Shown: positions 35,636-43,401 of the stretch, piece after piece | Layout: the number at the start of each line of letters is the position of its first letter | How positions within the stretch are numbered: position 1 is the stretch's first letter | Assembly (NCBI RefSeq): GCF_017352155.2 | Contig: NZ_CP071462.1 | Span: forward strand, 124,001-188,000 | Source of the DNA: Haloterrigena alkaliphila | GTDB lineage: Archaea; Halobacteriota; Halobacteria; Halobacteriales; Natrialbaceae | Direction: 5' to 3' | Length of the DNA stretch: 64,000 nucleotides | Notes under the pieces: model-generated | What the model saw: only the letters and a program-made list of their open reading frames with translations | Told to the model about the DNA's origin: nothing | Databases searched by the model: none | Position numbers and translations under genes: made by a program

Positions 35636-36580
35636 ATGGCCAAGTGCGACGTGTGTGGGAAAGACGAAAGCATGCCCTACAACTGTCGGCACTGCGGGGG
35701 CACCTTCTGTGCCGACCACCGGCTGCCGGAGAACCACGACTGTACGGGGCTGCAAAACTGGAACGATCCGCAGGGGGTCTTCGACAGCGGCTTCGACGAC
35801 GGCGTCGAGAGCGGCGGGAGCACTTCCCGGGCCTCGAGTCTCACCGACAAACTGCCGATCGACACGGGACCGGGCGGGCCGCTCGCGTACTTCCGCGGGA
35901 ACGTGACCTACACGTTCCTCGCGCTGATGTGGATCACGTTCCTGTTACAGTTGGTCGTGCAGACGGCGTTCGGGTTCGGCCTCCACCGGACGCTGTTCGT
36001 CCTGACGCCGCAGCATCCGGAGTACGTCTGGACGTGGTTCACGTCGATCTTCGCCCACGGCGGCTTCATGCACATCGTGTTCAACAGCATCGTGATATTC
36101 TTCTTCGGGCCGCTCGTCGAGCGCTACGTCGGCTCGAGGAACTTCGCGATCCTCTTCCTGGTGAGCGGCGCGCTCGCCGGCCTCGCACAGATCGGTATCA
36201 CCCTCCTGCAGGGTCCGATCACCCCCCTCACGCCGGGCGTCCTCGGTGCCAGCGGTGCCGCGCTCGCGATCATGGGCATCCTGACGATCCTGAACCCGAA
36301 CCTCACGGTGTACCTCTACTTCATCCTCCCAGTCCCGATCTGGATCCTGACCGGGTTCACGGCGCTAATCAGTATCTTCTTCATCGGCACCGGGGGCGGC
36401 GGCAATATCGCCCACATGGCCCACCTCGTCGGCCTCGCGATCGGACTGGGCTACGGCGAGTACGTCAAGCGCACCCAGAACGTCCGCACGCCGAACCAGT
36501 TCCAGCTCGGCGGTGGCGGGCCGGGCGGTCCCGGTGGCCCCGGCGGCCCGGGCGGTCCCGGCGGTCGCCGTCGATTCTAA
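35636..36580 (+). CDS. Rhomboid-family intramembrane protease with AN1 zinc finger
   Basis: A 314-residue protein. The AN1-type zinc finger (C4-x2-C7, C17-x2-C20, C25, H28, H34, C36) precedes a six-helix rhomboid core. The catalytic serine is S206 in GASGA, the histidine H263 in AHLVGLAIG, and the oxyanion residues H141, H146 and N150 are present (HGGFMHIVFN). The C-terminal tail is a GGPGGPGG repeat (about 293-310). It should cleave membrane proteins inside the bilayer; the zinc finger would face the cytoplasm and could recruit substrates. Confidence 0.93.
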   Translation: MAKCDVCGKDESMPYNCRHCGGTFCADHRLPENHDCTGLQNWNDPQGVFDSGFDDGVESGGSTSRASSLTDKLPIDTGPGGPLAYFRGNVTYTFLALMWITFLLQLVVQTAFGFGLHRTLFVLTPQHPEYVWTWFTSIFAHGGFMHIVFNSIVIFFFGPLVERYVGSRNFAILFLVSGALAGLAQIGITLLQGPITPLTPGVLGASGAALAIMGILTILNPNLTVYLYFILPVPIWILTGFTALISIFFIGTGGGGNIAHMAHLVGLAIGLGYGEYVKRTQNVRTPNQFQLGGGGPGGPGGPGGPGGPGGRRRF

Positions 36581-36669
36581 CCCATTCATTCGTTCTTCCC
36601 ATCCGGTTCACTCATTCGGTATCGCAACCCCGACACTGATTTTCGCCCGCCGTCAATCCTCGAGCAGCA

Positions 36670-37461
36670 ATGTCCACGGCCCGGCCCGACCTCGTTCCCG
36701 ACGGCTCGCTCGAGCGCGACGAGATGGAAGCCATGCAGCGCGAAATCGCCGACGCCGCGGTGTTCGAAGACGAGTTCGACTTCGATGCCGCCACGCTCGG
36801 CGATCCGCTCGCGTCGGCCTCGAGTCCCGACGACCCCGTGACCGTGGTCGGCGTCGACCAGTCGTTTCTCACGAACGAGGCGGGCGATCAGGACCGGGCG
36901 CTGTCCGCCGTCGTCGCGATGCGCGGCGGCGAGGTGATCGAGCGCGTTCACGCCGTCACGCCCCTCGAGATTCCCTACATCCCGGGCCTACTCTCCTTCC
37001 GCGAGGGACGGCCGATCCTCGCGGCGCTCGAGGAACTTTCCGTCGACCCGGACCTAATTCTCTTCGACGGCAGCGGCCGCATCCACTTCCGGCAGGCCGG
37101 CATCGCGACCCACATGGGCGTCGTCCGCGACGTGCCGAGCATCGGCGTCGCCAAGAGCCTGCTCTGCGGGACGCCGACGGAGGACACCGAGAACCTCCCG
37201 GCGGGGTCCCGCGTTCCGATCGAGTCGAACTCGCGGGTCGACGCCCCCGACGGCACACTACTGGGCTACGCGGTCCAGACGCGCCAGTACGACTCGCCGG
37301 ATCGGTACATCAATCCGCTGTACGTCAGCCCCGGCCACCGCGTCGGCTCCGAAACGGCCGCCGACGCCGCGCTCGCGCTCGCCACGTCGTACAAACTCCC
37401 CGACCCCGTCCGTCTGGCCGACGGCTACGCCGACGAGGCGAAGCGCGGACTCGACGAGTGA
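36670..37461 (+). CDS. nfi: Endonuclease V
   Basis: A 263-residue repair enzyme that nicks DNA or RNA one base 3' of inosine (deaminated adenine). Catalytic residues are D63 (GVDQSF), E112 (PYIPGLLSFREG) and D133 (LFDGSGRIHFRQAG). An Asp/Glu-rich N-terminal extension of about 55 residues is typical of haloarchaeal members. Same strand as rhomboid, 90 nt downstream. Confidence 0.93.
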   Translation: MSTARPDLVPDGSLERDEMEAMQREIADAAVFEDEFDFDAATLGDPLASASSPDDPVTVVGVDQSFLTNEAGDQDRALSAVVAMRGGEVIERVHAVTPLEIPYIPGLLSFREGRPILAALEELSVDPDLILFDGSGRIHFRQAGIATHMGVVRDVPSIGVAKSLLCGTPTEDTENLPAGSRVPIESNSRVDAPDGTLLGYAVQTRQYDSPDRYINPLYVSPGHRVGSETAADAALALATSYKLPDPVRLADGYADEAKRGLDE

Positions 37462-37482
37462 CTCGCTCGCGGACGACGCACG

Positions 37483-38379
37483 TCACGGAGTCGGCAAGAG
37501 CCGTCTGAGCCGGCGGATCACCGGCCCGCCGACGGCGTCCCCGTCTCGAGCGAGGATCACCGTGCGGTCGGTTCGGCGCGCCACCCTCCGCGGGATGGAA
37601 CCGACGAGGCGGCGGTGAACCGCCCCCTGACGCGTCGCCCCGAAGACGACGATATCGTGTTCGGCCGCGGCCTCGAGGAGCGTCTCGACGACGTCGCCGC
37701 CGTCGTAGATCGTCGATTCCGACCGAACGGGCGGCCCCGGCGCGTCCTCGAGGAACGTCGTCGCCCGTTCGATCGATTCGCGGGCCACCGACGGATCCGC
37801 GTCGTCGTCGATGACCGAGCAGAACGAGACGGCCGCATCGTTGCGGGCCGCGATCGCGTTCGCCACGTCGACCGCCGGCCGGACGTGCGGACCGCCCGCG
37901 ACCGGCAGCAGGATCGAGTCGACGCCGTCGGCCTCGTGCCCGATGCGTTCGACGTAGAGATCACACGGGGCGCGCTCGAGAAGCCGATCGTTCGTCGAGC
38001 CGAGTACCGCGTCGGTTCGGCGCTTGCGGTCCTCCCAGCCGACGACGAGCGCCCGCGCGTCGGTCTCGTCGACCGCCGTGAGTATCCCGTCGGAAACCGA
38101 CCGACTGACGACCTGTGCGTCGTCGATCCTGACGTCGTCCGGCGCGACGGCGAGTGCGCTGTCGAGTAGCTTCCGGCTGTTTTCCGCGTACTGCTCGATG
38201 ATCGTCTCGTCCGAATAGACGGAAAACGGCGAGTCGTGGGACTTGACGACGACCGAGACGATCCGAACGATCGCGTCGCTCGCTCGAGCGAGGTCACTGG
38301 CCGTTCGGACGAGTTGCGGGGTGTGGTCGGGGTTTGCGACAGCGACCAGTATCGGTCGGTCCGTCGAAGCGTCCATCAT
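37483..38379 (-). CDS. Universal stress protein with two Usp domains
   Basis: A 298-residue tandem UspA protein: domain one about 9-145 (ILVAVANPDHTPQLVRTASDLA, then VVGWEDRKRRTDAVLGSTND) and domain two about 153-290 (ILLPVAGGPHVRPAVDVANA, then VVFGATRQGAVHRRLVGSIPRRV). The second ends in a loosened ATP-binding signature (G-x2-R/G...GS). It may bind nucleotides; function is a stress or signalling role. Convergent with endonuclease V, 21 nt apart at the 3' ends. Confidence 0.85.
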   Translation of the reverse strand: MMDASTDRPILVAVANPDHTPQLVRTASDLARASDAIVRIVSVVVKSHDSPFSVYSDETIIEQYAENSRKLLDSALAVAPDDVRIDDAQVVSRSVSDGILTAVDETDARALVVGWEDRKRRTDAVLGSTNDRLLERAPCDLYVERIGHEADGVDSILLPVAGGPHVRPAVDVANAIAARNDAAVSFCSVIDDDADPSVARESIERATTFLEDAPGPPVRSESTIYDGGDVVETLLEAAAEHDIVVFGATRQGAVHRRLVGSIPRRVARRTDRTVILARDGDAVGGPVIRRLRRLLPTP

Positions 38380-38604
38380 ATGTGTTACCTAGTGCCACGA
38401 TACCGAATAGTTCTCGGACGCCGGTAGTGAATATCCGCCTCGGTGATAGATACGGACGTTCGGTGGCGTCGCAGTGCTGTCGTCCGGTGGCGTCACGTCG
38501 CCGTCATCCGATGCTCGCAGCGGCCGGCACCCGGGTCACCCGGACAGTCCGTTCAGCGCGACAAACCGTCGCTACTTAGGTATCGCCTCTCGAATCGGTC
38601 ACGT

Positions 38605-39576
38605 ATGGCCACCGCTGAGGACGTCGAGCGCACAGACGACGACGGGCCGGACGGCGCCGTCGTCGAGGATGACCGTAATGCGGCACCGGGAACCGCCGAC
38701 GACCGCGTCGAGGAGACGACCGTGGGCGACGGGGACGACCGCTACACGCGCAAGAAGAGCGTCCTGATCACCGGTTGTTCCTCGGGCATCGGCCGGGCGA
38801 CCGCTACCGCCTTCCTGCGAGACGACTGGCAGGTGTTCGCCACGGCCCGCAACGAAGACGACATCGCGGCCCTCGAGGAGGCCGGCTGTACGACGTTCGC
38901 GCTGGACGTCACCGACCCCGAACAGGTCGCGGAGGCGGTCGAACGGGTCGTCGACGTCGCCGGCGCCATCGACTGTCTCGTCAACAACGCCGGCTACGCC
39001 CAGATGGGGCCGATGGAGGACGTCGCGACGTCGGACCTCCACCGCCAGTTCGACGTCAACGTCTACGGCCCCCACCGGCTCGTTCGCGCCGCCTTGCCCC
39101 ACATGCGCGCCCAGGGCGCCGGGCGGATCATCAACGTCTCGAGCGTCGTCGGTCGGATCGCGTTCCCCGGATCGGGCGCGTACGCCGGGTCGAAACACGC
39201 CCTCGAGGCGATGAGCGACTCGCTGCGCGCCGAGGTCGAGGAGTTCGGCATCGACGTCACCGTGATCGAACCCGGCCCGGTCGAGACGAACTTCTCCGAC
39301 CGCGTCGACGAGGAACTGCCCGACGACGAGCGGACGCCCGCCTACGAGACGCTGTACGACCTCTACGACGAGATGCAACTGATCGGCGGCGGCAACGGCG
39401 GCCCCTTCGCATCCTCGGCCGAGGACGTCGCCGCGGCCATCCTCGAGGCCGCCACGACGCCCGAGCCGCCGGCCCGGTATCCGGTCGGACCGCTGGCTCA
39501 GTACGGCGTCTACGCGCGATTCTTGCCGGACACGCTTCGCGACGCGGGCTACCGGCTGCTCCGGAAGTTAGTCTGA
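38605..39576 (+). CDS. Short-chain dehydrogenase/reductase (classical SDR)
   Basis: A 323-residue oxidoreductase with an acidic N-terminal extension (1-50) before the classical core: cofactor motif TGCSSGIG (56-63), NNAG (127-130), catalytic S180, Y193 and K197 (YAGSKHA). The residue after the second beta strand is not diagnostic for NAD or NADP. The C-terminal region has GGGNGGPFASSAEDVA. Substrate unknown; relatives act on lipids, quinones or sugars. The ATG at 38605 is the first sensible start after an upstream non-coding stretch. Confidence 0.88.
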   Translation: MATAEDVERTDDDGPDGAVVEDDRNAAPGTADDRVEETTVGDGDDRYTRKKSVLITGCSSGIGRATATAFLRDDWQVFATARNEDDIAALEEAGCTTFALDVTDPEQVAEAVERVVDVAGAIDCLVNNAGYAQMGPMEDVATSDLHRQFDVNVYGPHRLVRAALPHMRAQGAGRIINVSSVVGRIAFPGSGAYAGSKHALEAMSDSLRAEVEEFGIDVTVIEPGPVETNFSDRVDEELPDDERTPAYETLYDLYDEMQLIGGGNGGPFASSAEDVAAAILEAATTPEPPARYPVGPLAQYGVYARFLPDTLRDAGYRLLRKLV

Positions 39577-39733
39577 GTCGGTCGACGCGCGCGGTCCAAA
39601 AACGGGAGGCGGGAATCGAAATCGACCGGCCGGGAATCGGCAGGATGCTATGGGAGCGGCGAACCGGTGCTACGGGACGGTCCGCGGTCGCGACGTGGGG
39701 CCGATCGACGATACCTGTCGTCGGAGAGGCGAG

Positions 39734-40009
39734 TCAGTCGGCGGGGTTCGTCGACGTGGTTCGGTCGGCGCTCGCGTCGTCGATCGCCGACGCCGCGGGC
39801 CGATCGGCGCCGGACTCGGCGAGCGCGTACGCGCCGCCGGTACAGCGACGGATACGCCCGGACCGGTACAGCGCACGACAGCGGCGCTCGATCGTTACCG
39901 GATGCGTCTCGAGCGCCGTCGCGAGGTCGGCGGTCGTCGCCGGACTCGACTCCTCGAGGACCTCGAGAATCGCGTCCTCCCGTCGTCGTGCTGTGGTGCG
40001 GTCTGGCAT
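39734..40009 (-). CDS. Small winged-helix regulator
   Basis: A 91-residue protein whose residues ~10-62 form an HTH: ILEVLEESSPATTADLATAL followed by THPVTIERRCRALYRSGRIRR. A short wing (GGAYALA) and an acidic, disordered tail complete it. It is divergent from the MFS transporter gene (start 40160), and a palindrome overlaps that gene's TATA box. I infer it may regulate that transporter. Confidence 0.65.
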   Translation of the reverse strand: MPDRTTARRREDAILEVLEESSPATTADLATALETHPVTIERRCRALYRSGRIRRCTGGAYALAESGADRPAASAIDDASADRTTSTNPAD

Positions 40010-40081
40010 ACCGTCTCGTCCGGATACTCACCGACGATGCGTATCAACGCTGTACCCCGTTCCCAGCGAGTTGGAACGTGG

Positions 40082-40099
40082 TTTCCATTGGAAATATAA
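40082..40099 (+). promoter_or_regulatory. Palindromic operator over the TATA box of the MFS gene
   Basis: A perfect inverted repeat TTTCCA-T-TGGAAA (40082-40094) runs directly into an AATATAA TATA box (40093-40099). A bound protein would block TBP, so it reads as a repressor site. A nearby TTGGAAC (40069-40075) resembles an extra half site. The most likely ligand is the divergent winged-helix regulator (inference). Confidence 0.45.
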
Positions 40100-40159
40100 C
40101 GGAAGGGTCTCCGCCACCGGGACAGTCAAGCGCGTCCTCGAGGAAGGTCCCGTCGTCGA

Positions 40160-41356
40160 ATGGACCGGTCGTACTGGCGGACGGTCGCGCTCGTGACGCT
40201 GTGGCAGGTGTCGGCGAGTATCTGTTACTACACGGTTTTCGCCGCGACGACGTTCTTCCGCGACGCGTTCGGGCTCGCGCGCGTTTCGGTCGGCTTCGTC
40301 GTGACCGCGCTCACGCTGGGCTACGCGGTCTGGCTCCTGCCGGCGGGCGCGCTGATCGACCGGTTCGGCGAGCGGCGGTCGCTCGTGCTCGGACTCGTCG
40401 GGCTGGCGACCGGCGCCACGCTGGTGGCCGGCGCGCCCAGCTACGCGCTGTTGCTCGCGGCCGCGTTCGTCCTCGGGTCGGCGTACGCGACGGCGATTCC
40501 GGGGACGAACAAGGCGATCTACGACGCCATCACCGAGGGCCGCCAGAACCTCGCGCTGGGGATCAAACAGGTCGGCGTCACGGCCGGCAGCGGGATCAGC
40601 GCCCTGCTCGTGACGGGGCTGGCGGGCGTCCTATTCTGGCAAGCCGGGTTCCTGATCGCCACCGGCGTCGCCGTCGTCGTCGCGCTGCTCTTCGCCGTTT
40701 GCTACGAGGAATCCGGCGACGGCGACGGGACGGGCTATCTCGACTTCCGCGCGCTGTCCCGGAACCGTCCCTACCGCGTCCTCGTCGCCGCCGGCTTCTT
40801 CCTCGGTGCGGCGCTGTTCACCACGACCGGCTACACCGTACTGTACGTCGAGGAGGCGGTCGGCGCCTCGGCCGCGTTCGGCGGGGTCGTCCTCGCGCTC
40901 GTCCAGCTGTTCGGGAGCGTCGGCCGCGTGGTCGGCGGCTGGCTCAGCGACAACCTCCCCGGCGATCCGGACGTTCGGATCGGTGCGATCCTGATCGTAC
41001 AGTCGCTCGGGAGCGCCGCGCTGTTCCTCGTCGTCGCGGCGACCGCGACGGTCCGCGGCGCCGTCGTCGCCTTCTCGGCGCTGGGCTTTTTCGTCCTCGG
41101 GAACACCGGCGTCTACTACTCCTACATGGCGACGCTCGTCTCGAGCGACGAGATGGGCGGTGCGACCGCCGCCGGACAGCTCTCGCTGGTCGCCGGTTCG
41201 ATCGTCTCCCCGCCCGCGTTCGGCTACCTCGCGGACGCCGCCGGCTACCGCGCCTCGTGGTGGCTGCTCGCCGCCGGCACCGTCCTCGCCGCCGGACTCC
41301 TGTCGTACGCCGTTCGACTCGAGCCGCCGGTCGACGAGCCGGCGATGAGCGAGTGA
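40160..41356 (+). CDS. Major facilitator superfamily transporter
   Basis: A 398-residue, 12-helix MFS transporter. The loop 2-3 motif reads LIDRFGERRSLVLG (about 67-80), a form of the classic G-x3-DRxGRR. The two halves are separated by an acidic cytoplasmic loop (YEESGDGDGTGYLDF). The YAT-AIPGTNKAIYDAITEGRQ segment and GIKQVGVTAGSG are like the sugar/anion or multidrug families, but the substrate is unknown. Divergent from the winged-helix gene, whose product may control it. Confidence 0.88.
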   Translation: MDRSYWRTVALVTLWQVSASICYYTVFAATTFFRDAFGLARVSVGFVVTALTLGYAVWLLPAGALIDRFGERRSLVLGLVGLATGATLVAGAPSYALLLAAAFVLGSAYATAIPGTNKAIYDAITEGRQNLALGIKQVGVTAGSGISALLVTGLAGVLFWQAGFLIATGVAVVVALLFAVCYEESGDGDGTGYLDFRALSRNRPYRVLVAAGFFLGAALFTTTGYTVLYVEEAVGASAAFGGVVLALVQLFGSVGRVVGGWLSDNLPGDPDVRIGAILIVQSLGSAALFLVVAATATVRGAVVAFSALGFFVLGNTGVYYSYMATLVSSDEMGGATAAGQLSLVAGSIVSPPAFGYLADAAGYRASWWLLAAGTVLAAGLLSYAVRLEPPVDEPAMSE

Positions 41357-41449
41357 CCGGTGGCGGGCGCGAGCGCGCGGCCGATCGCACCCCGTCCGTC
41401 GACCGGGGCCGGAGGACGACGTTAGGAACTGCGCGTGGTACGGTATCAC

Positions 41450-41602
41450 ATGTGCGCAGTCCTGCTACTTGTCGACGACGAGGAATCGAGGGCGCGCGCC
41501 CAGGCCGCGGCGGTCCGCGACCTGCCGGCGGCCGACGAGGAGATACACGTCGACCTGTTGCACGTCCACGAGGACGCTGCAGGGGATGAGGAACCCGAAT
41601 GA
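41450..41602 (+). pseudogene. Truncated universal stress protein remnant
   Basis: A 50-residue frame starting MCAVLLLVDDEESRARAQAA, then VRDLPAADEEIHVDLLHVHE and an early stop at 41600-41602. It matches the first strand-helix-strand of a Usp domain (haloarchaeal VLLLVDxDExRAxAQA form) and then stops, so over half of the domain is missing. About 25 nt later repeat copy B1 begins. It could be a very short real protein; I favour a truncated remnant. Confidence 0.45.
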
Positions 41603-41626
41603 ACGCGGACGGAGTCGAACCGCTTT

Positions 41627-41757
41627 CTCCTATCGTGGCAACGGGGAATCGCCACGCCCTCCCCAGCCGATTCGCTCGTTGCACTCGCTCATCCCTCGCG
41701 CGGAAGTATCAGCTGGCCTCGCAGTGCTCGGCCAGCTGACAGCGCACGCCACCGCGT
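41627..41757 (+). repeat. Structured dispersed repeat, copy B1
   Basis: Order: TCCTATCGTGGC, short hairpin CGTGGC/GCCACG, core CCCCAGCCGATTCGCTC, CACTCGCTCATCCCTCGCGC, 10-bp hairpin TCAGCTGGCC (41709-41718)/GGCCAGCTGA (41730-41739) with loop TCGCAGTGCTC, then AGCGCACGCCACCGCG. The stem is unlike those of the A copies in sequence but pairs perfectly. Confidence 0.9.
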
Positions 41758-41768
41758 GGTACGTGTCC

Positions 41769-41906
41769 GCCGCGCGGTGGCGCGCGCTGGTCCGCGGTGA
41801 GCGACCAGCGAGCCGCGGGGCGAAATTGTGCGAGGGATGAGCGAACGACCGAAGGGAGTGAGTGAATCGGCTGGGGAGGACGAGGCAGTTCCCCGTTGCC
41901 ACGATA
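41769..41906 (-). repeat. Structured dispersed repeat, copy B2
   Basis: Minus-strand copy with a longer spacer after the core (includes CTCACTCCCTTCGGTCG). The hairpin is CCGCGG (41792-41797)/CCGCGG (41813-41818), extended by G-U pairs; the minus-strand loop region contains CTCGCTGGTCGCTC. It ends with the family's GCGCGCGCCACCG. Confidence 0.85.
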
Positions 41907-42028
41907 CGTCGAACACGCTGTGCAAACTGCGTCTCTCTCTCCGAATGAAGAGGCCATCACCGAACGACTGGCTTCGGAACGTCTACCGCGTGAACAGCAC
42001 ACCTGAGATCAACCGCCCGACACGCCGA

Positions 42029-43273
42029 TCACCGCAGACAGGCCGCGACGACCTCGAGCATCCCCTCGCCGCGGACCTCCTCGGCGAACAGCGGGACGCG
42101 GCGGACGTCGGTGCCCCGAAAGAGGTCCTGCGCTTCGGCGAGGGCCTTCTGCTGGACGTCCCACCGCCGCTGGCAGAACTCGCAGTCGTCCAGATTCGGC
42201 TGGAGGAACTCACCGTGCACGTCGTCGGTGACGTCCGAGAGGGGCTCCATGACGCGGTTGACGACCACCGTGCCGACCGGAATCTGGAACTCCTCGAGCT
42301 GCTGGCGCAGGCGTTTGGACTCGAAGACGCTCATCTCCTCGGGGACCATCACGATCCGGAAGTCGGTCCGCGCGGGATCCTGCAGGGCCGCCCGGAGACG
42401 CTCGATCCGGTCGCGGAGTTCGTCCAGATCGCCGAGGTCGTCCGCGCTCTCTGGGGCGTTCTGCCCGGGGAACATCCCCTTCATTCCCTCGAGCATCCCG
42501 CTGAGCCGCTGGCGGAACTTCATCATCCGGCCCATCATCGTGTCCATCAGTTCGGGCAGCTTCAGCAGCCGGAGGGTGTGACCCGTCGGCGCGGTGTCGA
42601 CGACCACGCGCTCGAACCGGGGGTCGTCGAGGTACTCGAGCAGGAGTTGCATCGCGGCGGCCTCGTCGGCGCCGGGCATCGCGCCGCCGAAGAGGGCCTC
42701 CATCGGCGATTCGTCGCCGCCGAGCAGTTCACCGAGGCCGCCGAGCCCACCCATCTCGCCCGCGCCACCCGCGGCGGAGTCGGCTCCGTCGGCGAAGGGG
42801 TTCCGGCCCGCAGCGTCGGCGTCCGCATCGTCGCCGGGCCCGCCAGCACCGCCGCCGAGGAAGCCGATCCCGCCGCCCTCCATCGCGGCCTCCGGATCGA
42901 TCTCCGCCGCGTAGAGGGGGACGTCCTCACGAATGCGGGCCGGTTCGGCCGGGACGTCGGTCTCGAAGGTATCCGAGAGGGAGTGTGCCGGATCCGTCGA
43001 GACGACGAGCGTGCTGGTCCCGCCGCGGGCGCTGTCGAGCGCGGTCGCCGCCGCCATCGTCGTCTTCCCGACGCCGCCCTTTCCCCCGTAGAGGACGTAG
43101 CTGGGGCCGTCGATGGGGTCGTCCGACGGCTCCACGCCGACCGTCTCGCGCTCGTCGACGGACTCCGTCGGCGTCACCTCGATCGTGTGCGAGTCGTCGT
43201 CTGCGCCCTCGGCCCCGTCAGCGTCGGCTCCCTCGGCCTCTTCGTCGACCGGCTCCACGTCGATTCCACTCAT
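42029..43273 (-). CDS. ArsA/Get3-family ATPase
   Basis: A 414-residue deviant-Walker ATPase: P-loop GGKGGVGKTT (63-72), switch I STDPAHSLSDTF, switch II VVDTAPTGHTLRLL. A CEFC pair near the C-terminus may bind zinc as in Get3. It has a ~50-residue acidic N-terminus and a glycine-rich insert (GGGIGFLGGGAGGPG, about 132-200) absent from most homologues, in the region where Get3 has its client-binding helices. There is no ars gene nearby. Roles considered: tail-anchored protein targeting (Get3-like) or metal resistance; the former fits the isolated context. Confidence 0.9.
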   Translation of the reverse strand: MSGIDVEPVDEEAEGADADGAEGADDDSHTIEVTPTESVDERETVGVEPSDDPIDGPSYVLYGGKGGVGKTTMAAATALDSARGGTSTLVVSTDPAHSLSDTFETDVPAEPARIREDVPLYAAEIDPEAAMEGGGIGFLGGGAGGPGDDADADAAGRNPFADGADSAAGGAGEMGGLGGLGELLGGDESPMEALFGGAMPGADEAAAMQLLLEYLDDPRFERVVVDTAPTGHTLRLLKLPELMDTMMGRMMKFRQRLSGMLEGMKGMFPGQNAPESADDLGDLDELRDRIERLRAALQDPARTDFRIVMVPEEMSVFESKRLRQQLEEFQIPVGTVVVNRVMEPLSDVTDDVHGEFLQPNLDDCEFCQRRWDVQQKALAEAQDLFRGTDVRRVPLFAEEVRGEGMLEVVAACLR

Positions 43274-43401
43274 AGCGGTCGGTTCATCCCCCCGCCACGA
43301 GTATTCGTCGGTATCGAGTGGTGTGAGTCTCGAGCAACAGCGTCGACTTCGAGTAACAGCGTCCCTCGAGTCGGCTCTACCGGCGAAACCCAGGAAAAAC
43401 G

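Larger units (their letters stand above)
41603..42028. other. Non-coding region holding an inverted repeat pair
   Basis: About 425 bases between the Usp remnant and the convergent ArsA gene. Repeat copies B1 (41627-41757, plus) and B2 (41769-41906, minus) lie tail to tail, only about 12 nt apart. The remaining 41907-42028 shows no feature. Apparent minus-strand frames here are produced by the repeats. Confidence 0.75.

Noticed and set aside
41709-42002. Minus-strand frame of 97 codons
   Set aside because: It is made of repeat copy B sequence, and its conserved parts are conserved as DNA, not as protein.
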